DNA of 64,000 nt from the NCBI GenBank assembly GCA_009377495.1, contig WHTZ01000002.1, positions 247,015 through 311,014 on the forward strand. The letters are read 5' to 3'. A program made the position numbers and the translations under genes. The notes under the pieces are model-generated. The model searched no databases. It saw only the letters and a program-made list of their open reading frames with translations, and had not been told where the DNA came from. Of the stretch, positions 17,821 to 24,454 are shown one piece after another; position 1 is the stretch's first letter; the number at the start of each line of letters is the position of its first letter. This stretch comes from Luteitalea sp. (GTDB lineage: Bacteria > Acidobacteriota > Vicinamibacteria > Vicinamibacterales > Vicinamibacteraceae).

Positions 17821-17838
17821 ACGTTTCCGCGGAAACGT
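17821..17838. repeat. 18-base palindrome inside the HNH pseudogene
   Basis: ACGTTTCCGCGGAAACGT is a perfect palindrome over the VSAET codons. Its 16-base core CGTTTCCGCGGAAACG recurs at 18374-18389, where VSAET is again encoded. The recurrence of the same codons for the same five residues suggests either an internal duplication or a selected DNA site. Confidence 0.6.
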
Positions 17839-18373
17839 CGCGGCGGATCGCCTGCGACGCGTCGACCGTGGTGATGCGGCATGCGCCAGACGGGACGGTG
17901 CTCGATGTCGGCCGGAAGCGGCGGACGATCCCGCCAGCGATCCGGCGGGCGCTCGCCGCCCGCGATCGCCGCTGCCGGTTTCCGGGCTGCACGGCGCGAC
18001 ATTGTGAGGCCCACCACGTTCGGCATTGGGCGGACGGCGGGCCGACGCGGCTCACCAATCTCGTCTTGTTGTGCAAACGCCATCACCGGGCCGTCCATGA
18101 AGAGGGCTTCACGCTCACGCAGAGCGCCGATGGAACGGTCGGCGTCTGTCGGCCGGACGGCCGGCCGCTGCCGACCTCGCCGCCAGTCCCGCGATGGGAC
18201 AACGACGACCAGGTCCGTGACCCACTGGCGCCCATCGCTGCGCGGCTGGCGACCGCGGGTATCCGGATCGACCCGCACACGGCCACCCCGCACTGAGAGG
18301 GCGAGCGGTTCGACCTCGGCTGGGCGATCGACGTGCTGTGGGATCGTCCGGTGGGCGTGACTCCAGGCGATGA

Positions 18374-18389
18374 CGTTTCCGCGGAAACG
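18374..18389. repeat. Second copy of the HNH-gene palindrome
   Basis: CGTTTCCGCGGAAACG, identical to the core of the palindrome at 17821-17838, lies near the 3' end of the pseudogene, 30 bases before the convergent regulator gene's stop. A partial third match (GAGGAAACGTC) follows directly. Confidence 0.55.
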
Positions 18390-18418
18390 CGGGCGGACAG
18401 ACACCGTGAGGAAACGTC

Positions 18419-19246
18419 TTAGAGCCGTTGGTTCAGTCGTTCTTCGAGCCGCGATCGATACATCCGGCTGATCTTCAGGGACGTGGCATCTTTGAGCGTC
18501 ACCGCGTAGTCGCCGTGGGCATCCTGCACGAGCTCGTGGACGAAGTCGAAGTTGACCATGTGCGAGCGGTGAATGCGGACGAACTGCCGCGGATCGAGCT
18601 GGGCCTCGAGGCGGCCGAGGACCTCGCGGTGCAGGTACGTCTCTCGCCCGGTGTGGATCGAGACGTACACACCGGCCGCCGCGATCCATCGAATGTCGCG
18701 CACGTGGATGAGCCGGACACGGCCGCGCTCCTTGAGCGCGAGGCGGTCCAGGTAGCCAGGACGAGACGAGTCGGCTGCCGCTTCGGCGGGAGCGGTGACG
18801 AGGTCACCAAGCAGCGCGTGCATCTGCGCGACGAGGGCATCGGAGGCGCCGTTTCGGACGAGTCGAATGGCTCGCGTCAGCGCAACCTCGAACCGCTCAT
18901 CACTGTACGGCTTGAGGAGATAGTCCACCGCGTGCGCGTCGAAGGCGCGTAAGGCGTAGGCGTCGTGCGCGGTGGCGAACACGACGACCGGCATCGGCTC
19001 GAGCGGCAGGGCGTAGAGCGCCTCGAGCATCGAGAAGCCGTCCATCTCGGGCATCTGGACATCGAGAAAGATGATGTCGACCGGGGCGCCGGATTGTGCG
19101 GCGGCGGACACGGCTTCGAGTGCCGCGTCACCCCCGGCACAGGCGGCGGCCACCTCGATGGCCGGCTGCCGTTCGAGCAGCGCCATCAGGCGTCTGCGCG
19201 CGGGCTTCTCATCGTCAACGACCAGCACGCGGAGGAGACGACTCAT
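18419..19246 (-). CDS. LytTR-family response regulator
   Basis: A 275-residue two-component regulator. The receiver domain (about 5-125) has the acidic pair in VVDDEKPARRRL, the phosphoacceptor Asp at about 62 (IIFLDVQMPEMDG), the switch Thr (VVFATAHD) and Lys at about 112 (DYLLKPY). A linker leads to a LytTR DNA-binding domain (about 165-275): LKERGRVRLIHVRDIRWIAAAGVYVSIHTG, RIHRSHMVNFDFV (parts). ATG overlaps the kinase stop as ATGA, so the two are translationally coupled. LytTR regulators usually bind direct repeats upstream of exported or membrane protein genes; the secreted protein/ADOP unit downstream is the obvious candidate target. Its stop overlaps the end of the convergent HNH pseudogene. 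Confidence 0.93.
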   Translation of the reverse strand: MSRLLRVLVVDDEKPARRRLMALLERQPAIEVAAACAGGDAALEAVSAAAQSGAPVDIIFLDVQMPEMDGFSMLEALYALPLEPMPVVVFATAHDAYALRAFDAHAVDYLLKPYSDERFEVALTRAIRLVRNGASDALVAQMHALLGDLVTAPAEAAADSSRPGYLDRLALKERGRVRLIHVRDIRWIAAAGVYVSIHTGRETYLHREVLGRLEAQLDPRQFVRIHRSHMVNFDFVHELVQDAHGDYAVTLKDATSLKISRMYRSRLEERLNQRL

Positions 19247-20430
19247 GGGGCTTCGGTGAGGTGGGTCACACGAGGAGCGGCGGGCGCCGGAACCTGCGTG
19301 TCGCGCCGAAAGGGCAAGGAAATCTCGACGCGGACGCCGCCCTTCGCGCGATCGGCCACCACGAACCTGTGGCGAGATCCGTAGAGCTCCTCGAGGCGGC
19401 GCGCGATGTTCGACAAGCCGACACCCGCGTGATCCTCGAGGCGCCAACCTTCCGGCAAGCCGATCCCATCGTCTTCGACGACGAGTGTCAGCCAATCGCC
19501 CACGCGGCGCTCGGACACGTGGACGTGACCGTTCCGAAGGAGCGCACCTGTCCCGTGGCGGATCGCGTTCTCGACGAGCGGCTGCAGGATGAAGCTCGGC
19601 ACGAGCGCGTTGCGCACATCTTCCTCGACACGGACGTCGACCGTCAGCCGATCCTCGAATCGCAGTCGCTCGATCGTGAGGTAGTCTTCGAGGAAGGTCA
19701 GCTCCTCGGCGAGGGTGACTTCTTGTCGCCCGGCATGGTCGAGCGACGAGCGAAGCAACGTCCCCAGTCGAGCCATCATCCGGCGCGCCGTCTTGGGATC
19801 GGTCTCAGTGAACGCGCTGATCGTGTTGAACGTGTTGAAGAGGAAGTGCGGGTTGAGCTGTGACTGCAGCACACGGAGCCTGGCCTCGGCCAGGTGGGTC
19901 TCGAGCTGTGCAGAATGCAGCGCGAGCTCGGCCGCTTCCTGCTCGCGCTGTCGGGCTTCGGCGGCGTAGCTCGTCGCCAGGCTCGCGCCCACGATGAGCG
20001 CATAGACCATCGCCTCTCCGAAGACGTTCTGCAGGAAGAAGCGCGCCACGGAGTCCGGGTGCCCCATGACCGGGAGCACGACTCGGAGTCCGTAGTGCAT
20101 GGCCACGGCTACGAGAATGAACGGCATTCCCAGCGGGACATGGGTGAGGATCCGCCGGACGGGAGACATGCGTCCGAGTAGGCGGCGATCAGCGGCGAAG
20201 ACGAACGGCGCGAGGAGGCCCCAGACGTACCACCGCGGCATCGCGATCTGCATGGCATCCATCCAGGTGGCCTCGGGCCAGAGGAGGTACGACTGTGTCG
20301 AGAAGAGGAGGCCGAGACCGGTCCAGAAGGCCAGCGCGAGCGCGGCTTTGATCCACCATTTCTGCCGCGAGACGTGCTCGTGAGCCGGCGCTGCGAGAAA
20401 CTGCTGCGGACGATGAGGCGCTTCCACCAC
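19243..20430 (-). CDS. LytS-type membrane sensor histidine kinase
   Basis: The kinase (about 395 residues) has four predicted membrane segments (about 29-50, 69-80, 95-118, 131-152) and no large periplasmic sensor. A coiled coil (EARQREQEAAELALHSAQLE) leads to the His_kinase box RVLQSQLNPHFLFNTFNTI, with the phospho-His at about 195, then an ATPase domain with LQPLVENAIRHG (N box), VVEDDGIGLP and GVGLSNIARRLEELYG (G boxes). The frame stays open to 20793, but sequence before 20430 lacks family character. GTG 20430 or 20427, just after AGGAG, is the likely start. It phosphorylates the coupled LytTR regulator; the signal is unknown. Confidence 0.9.
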   Translation of the reverse strand: MVEAPHRPQQFLAAPAHEHVSRQKWWIKAALALAFWTGLGLLFSTQSYLLWPEATWMDAMQIAMPRWYVWGLLAPFVFAADRRLLGRMSPVRRILTHVPLGMPFILVAVAMHYGLRVVLPVMGHPDSVARFFLQNVFGEAMVYALIVGASLATSYAAEARQREQEAAELALHSAQLETHLAEARLRVLQSQLNPHFLFNTFNTISAFTETDPKTARRMMARLGTLLRSSLDHAGRQEVTLAEELTFLEDYLTIERLRFEDRLTVDVRVEEDVRNALVPSFILQPLVENAIRHGTGALLRNGHVHVSERRVGDWLTLVVEDDGIGLPEGWRLEDHAGVGLSNIARRLEELYGSRHRFVVADRAKGGVRVEISLPFRRDTQVPAPAAPRVTHLTEAP

Positions 20431-20608
20431 TGGCTCCTGCTCGTGCGTGCTGCGGCCGTAGCCACTGCCTAGTGTATGCCGATGACGAGTTGCCGGTCGA
20501 TTGACTACAGCGAAAACGGGTTCAATATCCTCTCTCGTCCATTTGCGGATGCCGCACGGTTGATGCGACCGTGTAAGGCGTGCAGGACCGCCTCTCGAAG
20601 CCCGCCCA

Positions 20609-20942
20609 CGTCGTTGGCTCGGACCCAACGGGCTGACGGCAGCGACCATCCTCGCGCGCGCGGGCGTCGCCACGACACTGATCGAGGCGCGCCCCACAAT
20701 CGGCGGCGGCATGCGGTCCGCGGAGCTGACGCTGCCCGGCTTCCTCCACGATGTCTGTTCGGCGGTCCATCCGATGGGCGTCAGCTCGCCCATCTTTCCA
20801 GCAGCTCCCGCTAGCCGAACACGGGCTGGAATCCTGGCGCGCAGCGTCCTGGATCCCGCCGCGCTCGAGCGCTACAACGCAAACCTGATTGGCGGCGACA
20901 TTTCCGGCGGCGGGGCCGACCTGCGACAGCTCTTCCCCATCA
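20609..20942 (+). pseudogene. Remnant of phytoene-desaturase-like FAD oxidoreductase
   Basis: The text VVGS-[shift]-NGLTAATILARAGVATTLIEARP, IGGGMRSAELTLPGFLHDVCSAVHP matches the FAD-binding N-terminus of NAD(P)/FAD oxidoreductases of the phytoene desaturase type. One base is missing in the dinucleotide-binding glycine motif (GGCTCGGACCC for GGC TCG GGA CCC). A further frame change follows SSPIF (QQLPLAEHGLE in another frame), and the middle of the gene is deleted so that it jumps to DPAALERYNANLIGGDISGGG. The remainder is missing at the join to the next remnant. Confidence 0.75.
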
Positions 20943-21530
20943 CCTATTTCCCCAGCGGCAGCGGCGACAAGACCTCCGACTGGGTCCTCTTCCTCTGTCA
21001 GCTCGCCATCGCCGCAGTCGCCGCCATCGTCTGGTCCATCGTCGACCGCCGCCCACGCACCACCGGTGGCTGCACGAGTGGCTGCGCGTGAGCGTGCGCT
21101 ACGTCCTCGGCTTCACGATGCTGGCCTACGGCATGGCGAAGGTGATCAAGGCCGCCGGGCCGGGCGGGGCGAAGCCGCCGATCTACGGCATCTACGAGGT
21201 GGAGGAGCTGCGCCGCGACGACGAAATCGTCCCGCCCGCTGCTCACCGAATCGCGCCGCTGGCGCAAGGTGATCGTGCCATCGTCCAGCGGGTTCACGCT
21301 TCGCCTGATGGACGACACGGTCGTGCGGTTCCGCGCGGAGTACGACGCGACCAGGAACACGGTCAGCCTGACGCCTCCGGCCACCCCACGCGCGTGTCGC
21401 CCGGGGCCGGCGCCGCCGCGGCGGCTGGCGCCGCGGACGTGCTCACCTGGGTCCGGCACGACGCGGACCGGCTGACGCTCCAGGGAACGGTCAACTCTCG
21501 CCAGACGGTGCACTCACTCCTTGTGTTGGC
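20937..21530 (+). pseudogene. Remnant of a DoxX-like membrane protein
   Basis: Three frames in series give FPSGSGDKTSDWVLFLCQLAIAAVAAIVWSIVDRR, then WLHEWLRVSVRYVLGFTMLAYGMAKVIKA, then PPIYGIYEVEELRRDDEIVPP, SGFTLRLMDDTVVRFRAEYD and VLTWVRHDADRLTLQGTVN (parts). This is the order of the N-terminal helices and C-terminal beta domain of a large DoxX-related family in Acidobacteriota and Bacteroidota, with the central helices deleted after KVIKAAG and frameshifts at about 21085, 21240 and 21400. It is fused directly to the oxidoreductase remnant, so one deletion took the 3' end of that gene and the 5' end of this one. Confidence 0.7.
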
Positions 21531-21714
21531 GCACGATTCCTCGTGGTCGAAGCAGCCAACGTGCGGTGACCCGAGTAGGAACGTTATAGACAAGAGAGAG
21601 GATGTCTTCCTCACGAGCGAGACGTCCCGTTCTTGGATTCGTGTGCCACCTGCCACGGGGCGGTCCGGCAGTGCGTGGGATTCGACACAGAAGCGACGTG
21701 TAAGGAATAGCGCT

Positions 21715-22431
21715 ATGAACAAGGCCTGGAGCAAGCAATCACGGTTCGTCACTGCGGCAGCCGTGGTGACCCTTCTCGCGTCGCCCGCTGCGGCGCAGAG
21801 CGACCGCCCAACGGTGGCGATCTTGGATCTCGATTTCGGCGCAGTCCACCAATGGTGGAGTGGCGACTGGGACATCGGCAAGGGTGTTGCTGACCTCATC
21901 GTCGATGGGCTCCTCGAGGACGGGGCGTACCGTGTCATTGAACGGAAGCAGCTCGACGCGATTCTGGCCGAGCAAGATTTCTCGAACAGCGATCGCGCCG
22001 AACCGGGTGCCGCCGCGGTAGCAGAAATCGGCAAAGCCTTCGGCGTGAGATATCTCATCGTCGGCTCGATCACCAAGTTCGGAACCGAGAAGAAGAAGCT
22101 CGGCATCGGCGGTCGCAGTTGGGGAGGTGGGAAGTTCGGCGTCGGCAACATCGGTACCGAGAAAGGCAAGGCGACCGTGGCGCTCGCGCTCCGGATGGTC
22201 GACACGTCCACTGGCGAGATCCTGGCCAGTGCAAAAGGCGAGGCGACCTCGTCGCGCCGCGGCCTATTGCTCGGCGGCGGTGGTGGTGGCGGCGGCGGCG
22301 CGATCGGCGGCGTCGAGATGGGATCGGACGACTTCCGGGAGACGGTGCTGGGTGAGGCCACTGAAGAAGCCGTCAACGAGGTCGTGACGAAGCTCACGGC
22401 CGCCAAGACACGGCTCACCAGCCCCGAATAG
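21715..22431 (+). CDS. CsgG/curli-assembly-like lipoprotein-family secreted protein
   Basis: A 238-residue protein with a signal peptide (RFVTAAAVVTLLASPAAAQ; no lipobox Cys) and a CsgG-type domain: TVAILDLDFG, IGKGVADLIVDGLLEDGAYRVIERKQLDAILAEQDF, AEIGKAFGVRYLIVGSITKFG, VALALRMVDTSTGEILASAKGE (parts). Family members form or assist outer-membrane pores or bind peptidoglycan-associated partners; without CsgB/CsgE/CsgF neighbours the curli role is not supported. A run of nine Gly near residue 190 interrupts the domain. The frame is open far upstream through the DoxX remnant, but the ATG at 21715 with AAGGAA upstream and the signal peptide fixes the start. Confidence 0.85.
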   Translation: MNKAWSKQSRFVTAAAVVTLLASPAAAQSDRPTVAILDLDFGAVHQWWSGDWDIGKGVADLIVDGLLEDGAYRVIERKQLDAILAEQDFSNSDRAEPGAAAVAEIGKAFGVRYLIVGSITKFGTEKKKLGIGGRSWGGGKFGVGNIGTEKGKATVALALRMVDTSTGEILASAKGEATSSRRGLLLGGGGGGGGGAIGGVEMGSDDFRETVLGEATEEAVNEVVTKLTAAKTRLTSPE

Positions 22432-22482
22432 CAGGTGTCCGCGCCGAACGCGCGCGCGAGATGGAGCGCGGATGGGAGGGGA

Positions 22483-22779
22483 TCAGTAAACGAACTTCAG
22501 GCCGAACTCAATCACGCGCGGATCATTCGCGGTCCCGAGAATGCTCCCAAAAGAAGGGGACGAGAGATTGGCTACCGGCTGGCCGAGCAGGCGAAACTGC
22601 GTGTGGCCGAGCTTCTCGATCCGGCCAAGCGAGGCGCCTTCGAACGCTGTATTGAACAGAATCGGTGCGTCGGTTTGCGCGAGCGCTGCGGTGAAGGCCG
22701 CAGCGAGCATGACGAAGCACAGGCGAGAGGGCCGGAGGAGCAGGTGAAAATGTGCTTCATGAAGCCGTGATTCCTTCAT
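22483..22779 (-). pseudogene. In-frame chimera: M14-type peptidase N-terminus joined to TonB-receptor C-terminus
   Basis: The 98-codon frame opens with a signal-like helix (RLCFVMLAAAFTAALAQ) and ILFNTAFEGASLGRIEKLGHTQFRL, the start typical of the N-terminal domain of M14 zinc carboxypeptidases. It then passes without a stop into SSPSFGSILGTANDPRVIEFGLKFVY, the characteristic last beta strands of Oar-like TonB-dependent receptors. The two parts come from different genes, so a large deletion fused them around codon 70. Neither function can remain. The receptor's N-terminal remnant lies at 23150-23400 on the same strand. Confidence 0.7.
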
Positions 22780-22932
22780 CGAGGTCTCCCACTGGGCGCT
22801 ACCGCTCCGCTCGCGCGGTCAGGAGCAGCGCACGCGACCCCGCCTTGTCGCCGTAGGACCCGAGATTCCACTGCCGGCTGTACGGGATCTATAGGCTCGG
22901 GTTTGACCGCCACCGCAGGGTGACGTTGCTTG

Positions 22933-22960
22933 AACAATCGAGTGGATTGTTTGCACAATC
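22933..22960. promoter_or_regulatory. Inverted repeat with third half-site
   Basis: AACAATC (22933-22939), a 5-base spacer and GATTGTT (22945-22951) form a perfect 7-base inverted repeat; a further CAATC half-site lies at 22956-22960. This is a typical operator layout. It is in the 370-base stretch between two receptor remnants, where no gene is seen, so it may be an orphan site left from a deleted gene. Confidence 0.4.
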
Positions 22961-23006
22961 TACCGCAGTCCAATAGCAATGACGAGCACGCGCAAAATCA
23001 ATGCCG

Positions 23007-23026
23007 AACTCGTTCCGGAACGAGTT
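23007..23026. repeat. Perfect 20-base palindrome, dispersed element
   Basis: AACTCGTTCCGGAACGAGTT reads the same on both strands. A copy with two changes is at 35-54. Both are in gene-poor sequence next to decayed genes. Confidence 0.6.
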
Positions 23027-23149
23027 GACAACCATATGACATAGCACTCGCAAGATTCATGCGTCGCACAGATGGATGTGTTTGCGGGTTGGCGCCGCCG
23101 GCCTGGGCGACGAAGACCGAGCCGCTCTCATCGTGAATTCGCTCTTCGA

Positions 23150-23400
23150 TCGCCCGGCTCGAGTCGAACGTCGATTGTGGTGACCTTGCTGACCTGCACG
23201 AGGATATCCGTGACGGCCGTCGGTCTGAAGCCGGTCGCCTCTGCGGTCAGCAGGTAACTGCCAGGTGGAACGAAGTTGAACACGTAGACGCCTTACGGCC
23301 CGCTCCGCTGTGTGATCGTCGCCCCTGTTTCGGCCCTCACCAGCTCGAGCCTGGCGTCTGGGACAACGGCGCCTTGTGGATGCGCGAGATCACCACTACG
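23150..23400 (-). pseudogene. N-terminal carboxypeptidase-regulatory-like domain of an Oar-like TonB receptor
   Basis: On the minus strand the text SGDLAHPQGAVVPDARLELVRAETGATITQRSG, stop, GVYVFNFVPPGSYLLTAEATGFRP, VTDILVQVSKVTTIDVRLEPGD (parts) is the beta-sandwich domain that begins Oar-type TonB-dependent receptors. A TAA near 23293 interrupts it where Asp or Asn is usual, and the frame decays after EPGD. Plug and barrel are missing. The gene's last strands survive at 22483-22590. Confidence 0.7.
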
Positions 23401-23402
23401 AC

Positions 23403-24452
23403 GTGACGAGTCAGAGATTCCAACTGCGAGTGCTTCTTTGCGCGTGTCTTCTGCTCGCCGGCGCTGGTGCCGACGCTGGTGCCGACGACCGCCCGCGGCT
23501 GCTCGTGCTGACCGACATCGGCGGCGACCCCGATGATCAGCAGTCGCTGGTGCGGCTGATGGTCTATGCCAACGAATTCGCTATCGAAGGCCTGATCGCC
23601 ACCGCCTCCGGCACGCCGGGAGAGCTCGACGTCGCCGTGACCCGGCCCGATTTGATCCGAGAGATCGTCGTCGCCTATGGCCACGTGCGGCCGAATCTCG
23701 CCCGACACCGCGACGGCTGGCCTGCAGCCGATGAGCTCTTGCAGTGCATCAAATCGGGTAACCCGCGGCGCGGCCGGGACCACATCGGCGAGGGGCACGA
23801 CACGGAAGGCTCGCGCTGGCTCGTGGCGCGCATCGACGCGGGCACCGCCGAGCGCCCGCTCAACATCGCGATCTGGGGCGGACAAACCGATCTCGCCCAG
23901 GCGCTGTGGCGGGTGAAGCAGGATCGCGGAGCGGCCGGCCTCGCCGATTTCGTTCGCCGCTTCCGCGTCTATGACATCGGTGATCAGGACGGCATTGCCG
24001 ACTGGATGCGCGTAGAGTTTCCCGGGATGTTCTACATCCTCAGCAAGGCGCCCGCAGGCCACGACAAGCGCGAAGGGACGTTTCGGGGCATGTATCTCGG
24101 CGGGGACGAATCGCTGACCAGTCGGCAATGGGTCGAGCAGCACGTGCGCAACACAGGTCCGCTCGGCGACTTGTATCCCGTGAAGACCTGGACCGATCCC
24201 AATCCGCACGGGTGTCTCAAGGAAGGCGATACGCCTTCCTGGTTCTTCTTCCTGCCCTCTCGCGGCAATGATCCGGACGATCCGTCTCGCCCCGGCTGGG
24301 GCGGCCAATATCGGAAATCACCTGACGGCTGGCATCGCGACCTGCCGTCAACAGAGGACTTCGATCCGCGCGACACCGTCAGCCGCTGGCGGCCCGATTT
24401 TCAACGCGACTTCGCCCAGCGGATGTCCTGGTGTCGCAACCGCGCGCCGTGA
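23403..24452 (+). CDS. Exported DUF1593 nucleoside-hydrolase-like protein
   Basis: The product (about 350 residues) has a signal peptide (RFQLRVLLCACLLLAGAGADAG) and the DUF1593/Sde182 nucleoside-hydrolase-like domain. The metal-binding Asp cluster is intact (LLVLTDIGGDPDDQQSLVRL), as are FAIEGLIATASG, LNIAIWGGQTDLAQALW and a C-terminal DTPSWFFFLPSRGNDPDDPSRPGWGG. Family members are found in polysaccharide-degradation loci; the reaction is not settled. GTG 23403 gives a normal signal peptide; GTG 23376 adds nine residues. Neither has a clear ribosome-binding site. It converges on the BNR gene with a 2-base gap, and its 5' end overlaps the antisense receptor remnant. Confidence 0.85.
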   Translation: MTSQRFQLRVLLCACLLLAGAGADAGADDRPRLLVLTDIGGDPDDQQSLVRLMVYANEFAIEGLIATASGTPGELDVAVTRPDLIREIVVAYGHVRPNLARHRDGWPAADELLQCIKSGNPRRGRDHIGEGHDTEGSRWLVARIDAGTAERPLNIAIWGGQTDLAQALWRVKQDRGAAGLADFVRRFRVYDIGDQDGIADWMRVEFPGMFYILSKAPAGHDKREGTFRGMYLGGDESLTSRQWVEQHVRNTGPLGDLYPVKTWTDPNPHGCLKEGDTPSWFFFLPSRGNDPDDPSRPGWGGQYRKSPDGWHRDLPSTEDFDPRDTVSRWRPDFQRDFAQRMSWCRNRAP

Positions 24453-24454
24453 GC

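Larger units (their letters stand above)
17535..18422 (+). pseudogene. DUF222-type HNH endonuclease, 5'-truncated with two nonsense codons
   Basis: The frame reads ADRLFRETATVPPTEEVTAEV, QRRADALGLLAESALASDLD, then AGDR-stop-QVVIHVDE, VSAETSRRIACDASTVV and the HNH core RCRFPGCTARHCEAHHVRHWADGG, LTNLVLLCKRHHRAVHEEGF (given in parts). The stop TAG at 17700-17702 sits where the family has Tyr, and TGA at 18294-18296 replaces Trp of the PHWEGERFDLGWAIDVLW ending, which continues readable to TAG 18420. Most of the DUF222 half is missing. Comparison with 10740-10759, where no HNH gene lies between leader and regulator tail, suggests it was inserted here. Confidence 0.8.

Noticed and set aside
17505..18689. 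Minus-strand frame of 394 codons across the HNH pseudogene
   Set aside because: The plus strand carries the recognisable HNH text; the antisense frame is Arg/Pro-rich and passes into the regulator gene's 3' end.
21715..22431. CsgG gene taken as evidence for curli fibres
   Set aside because: No CsgA, CsgB, CsgE or CsgF-like gene is near, and CsgG-fold proteins have wider roles.
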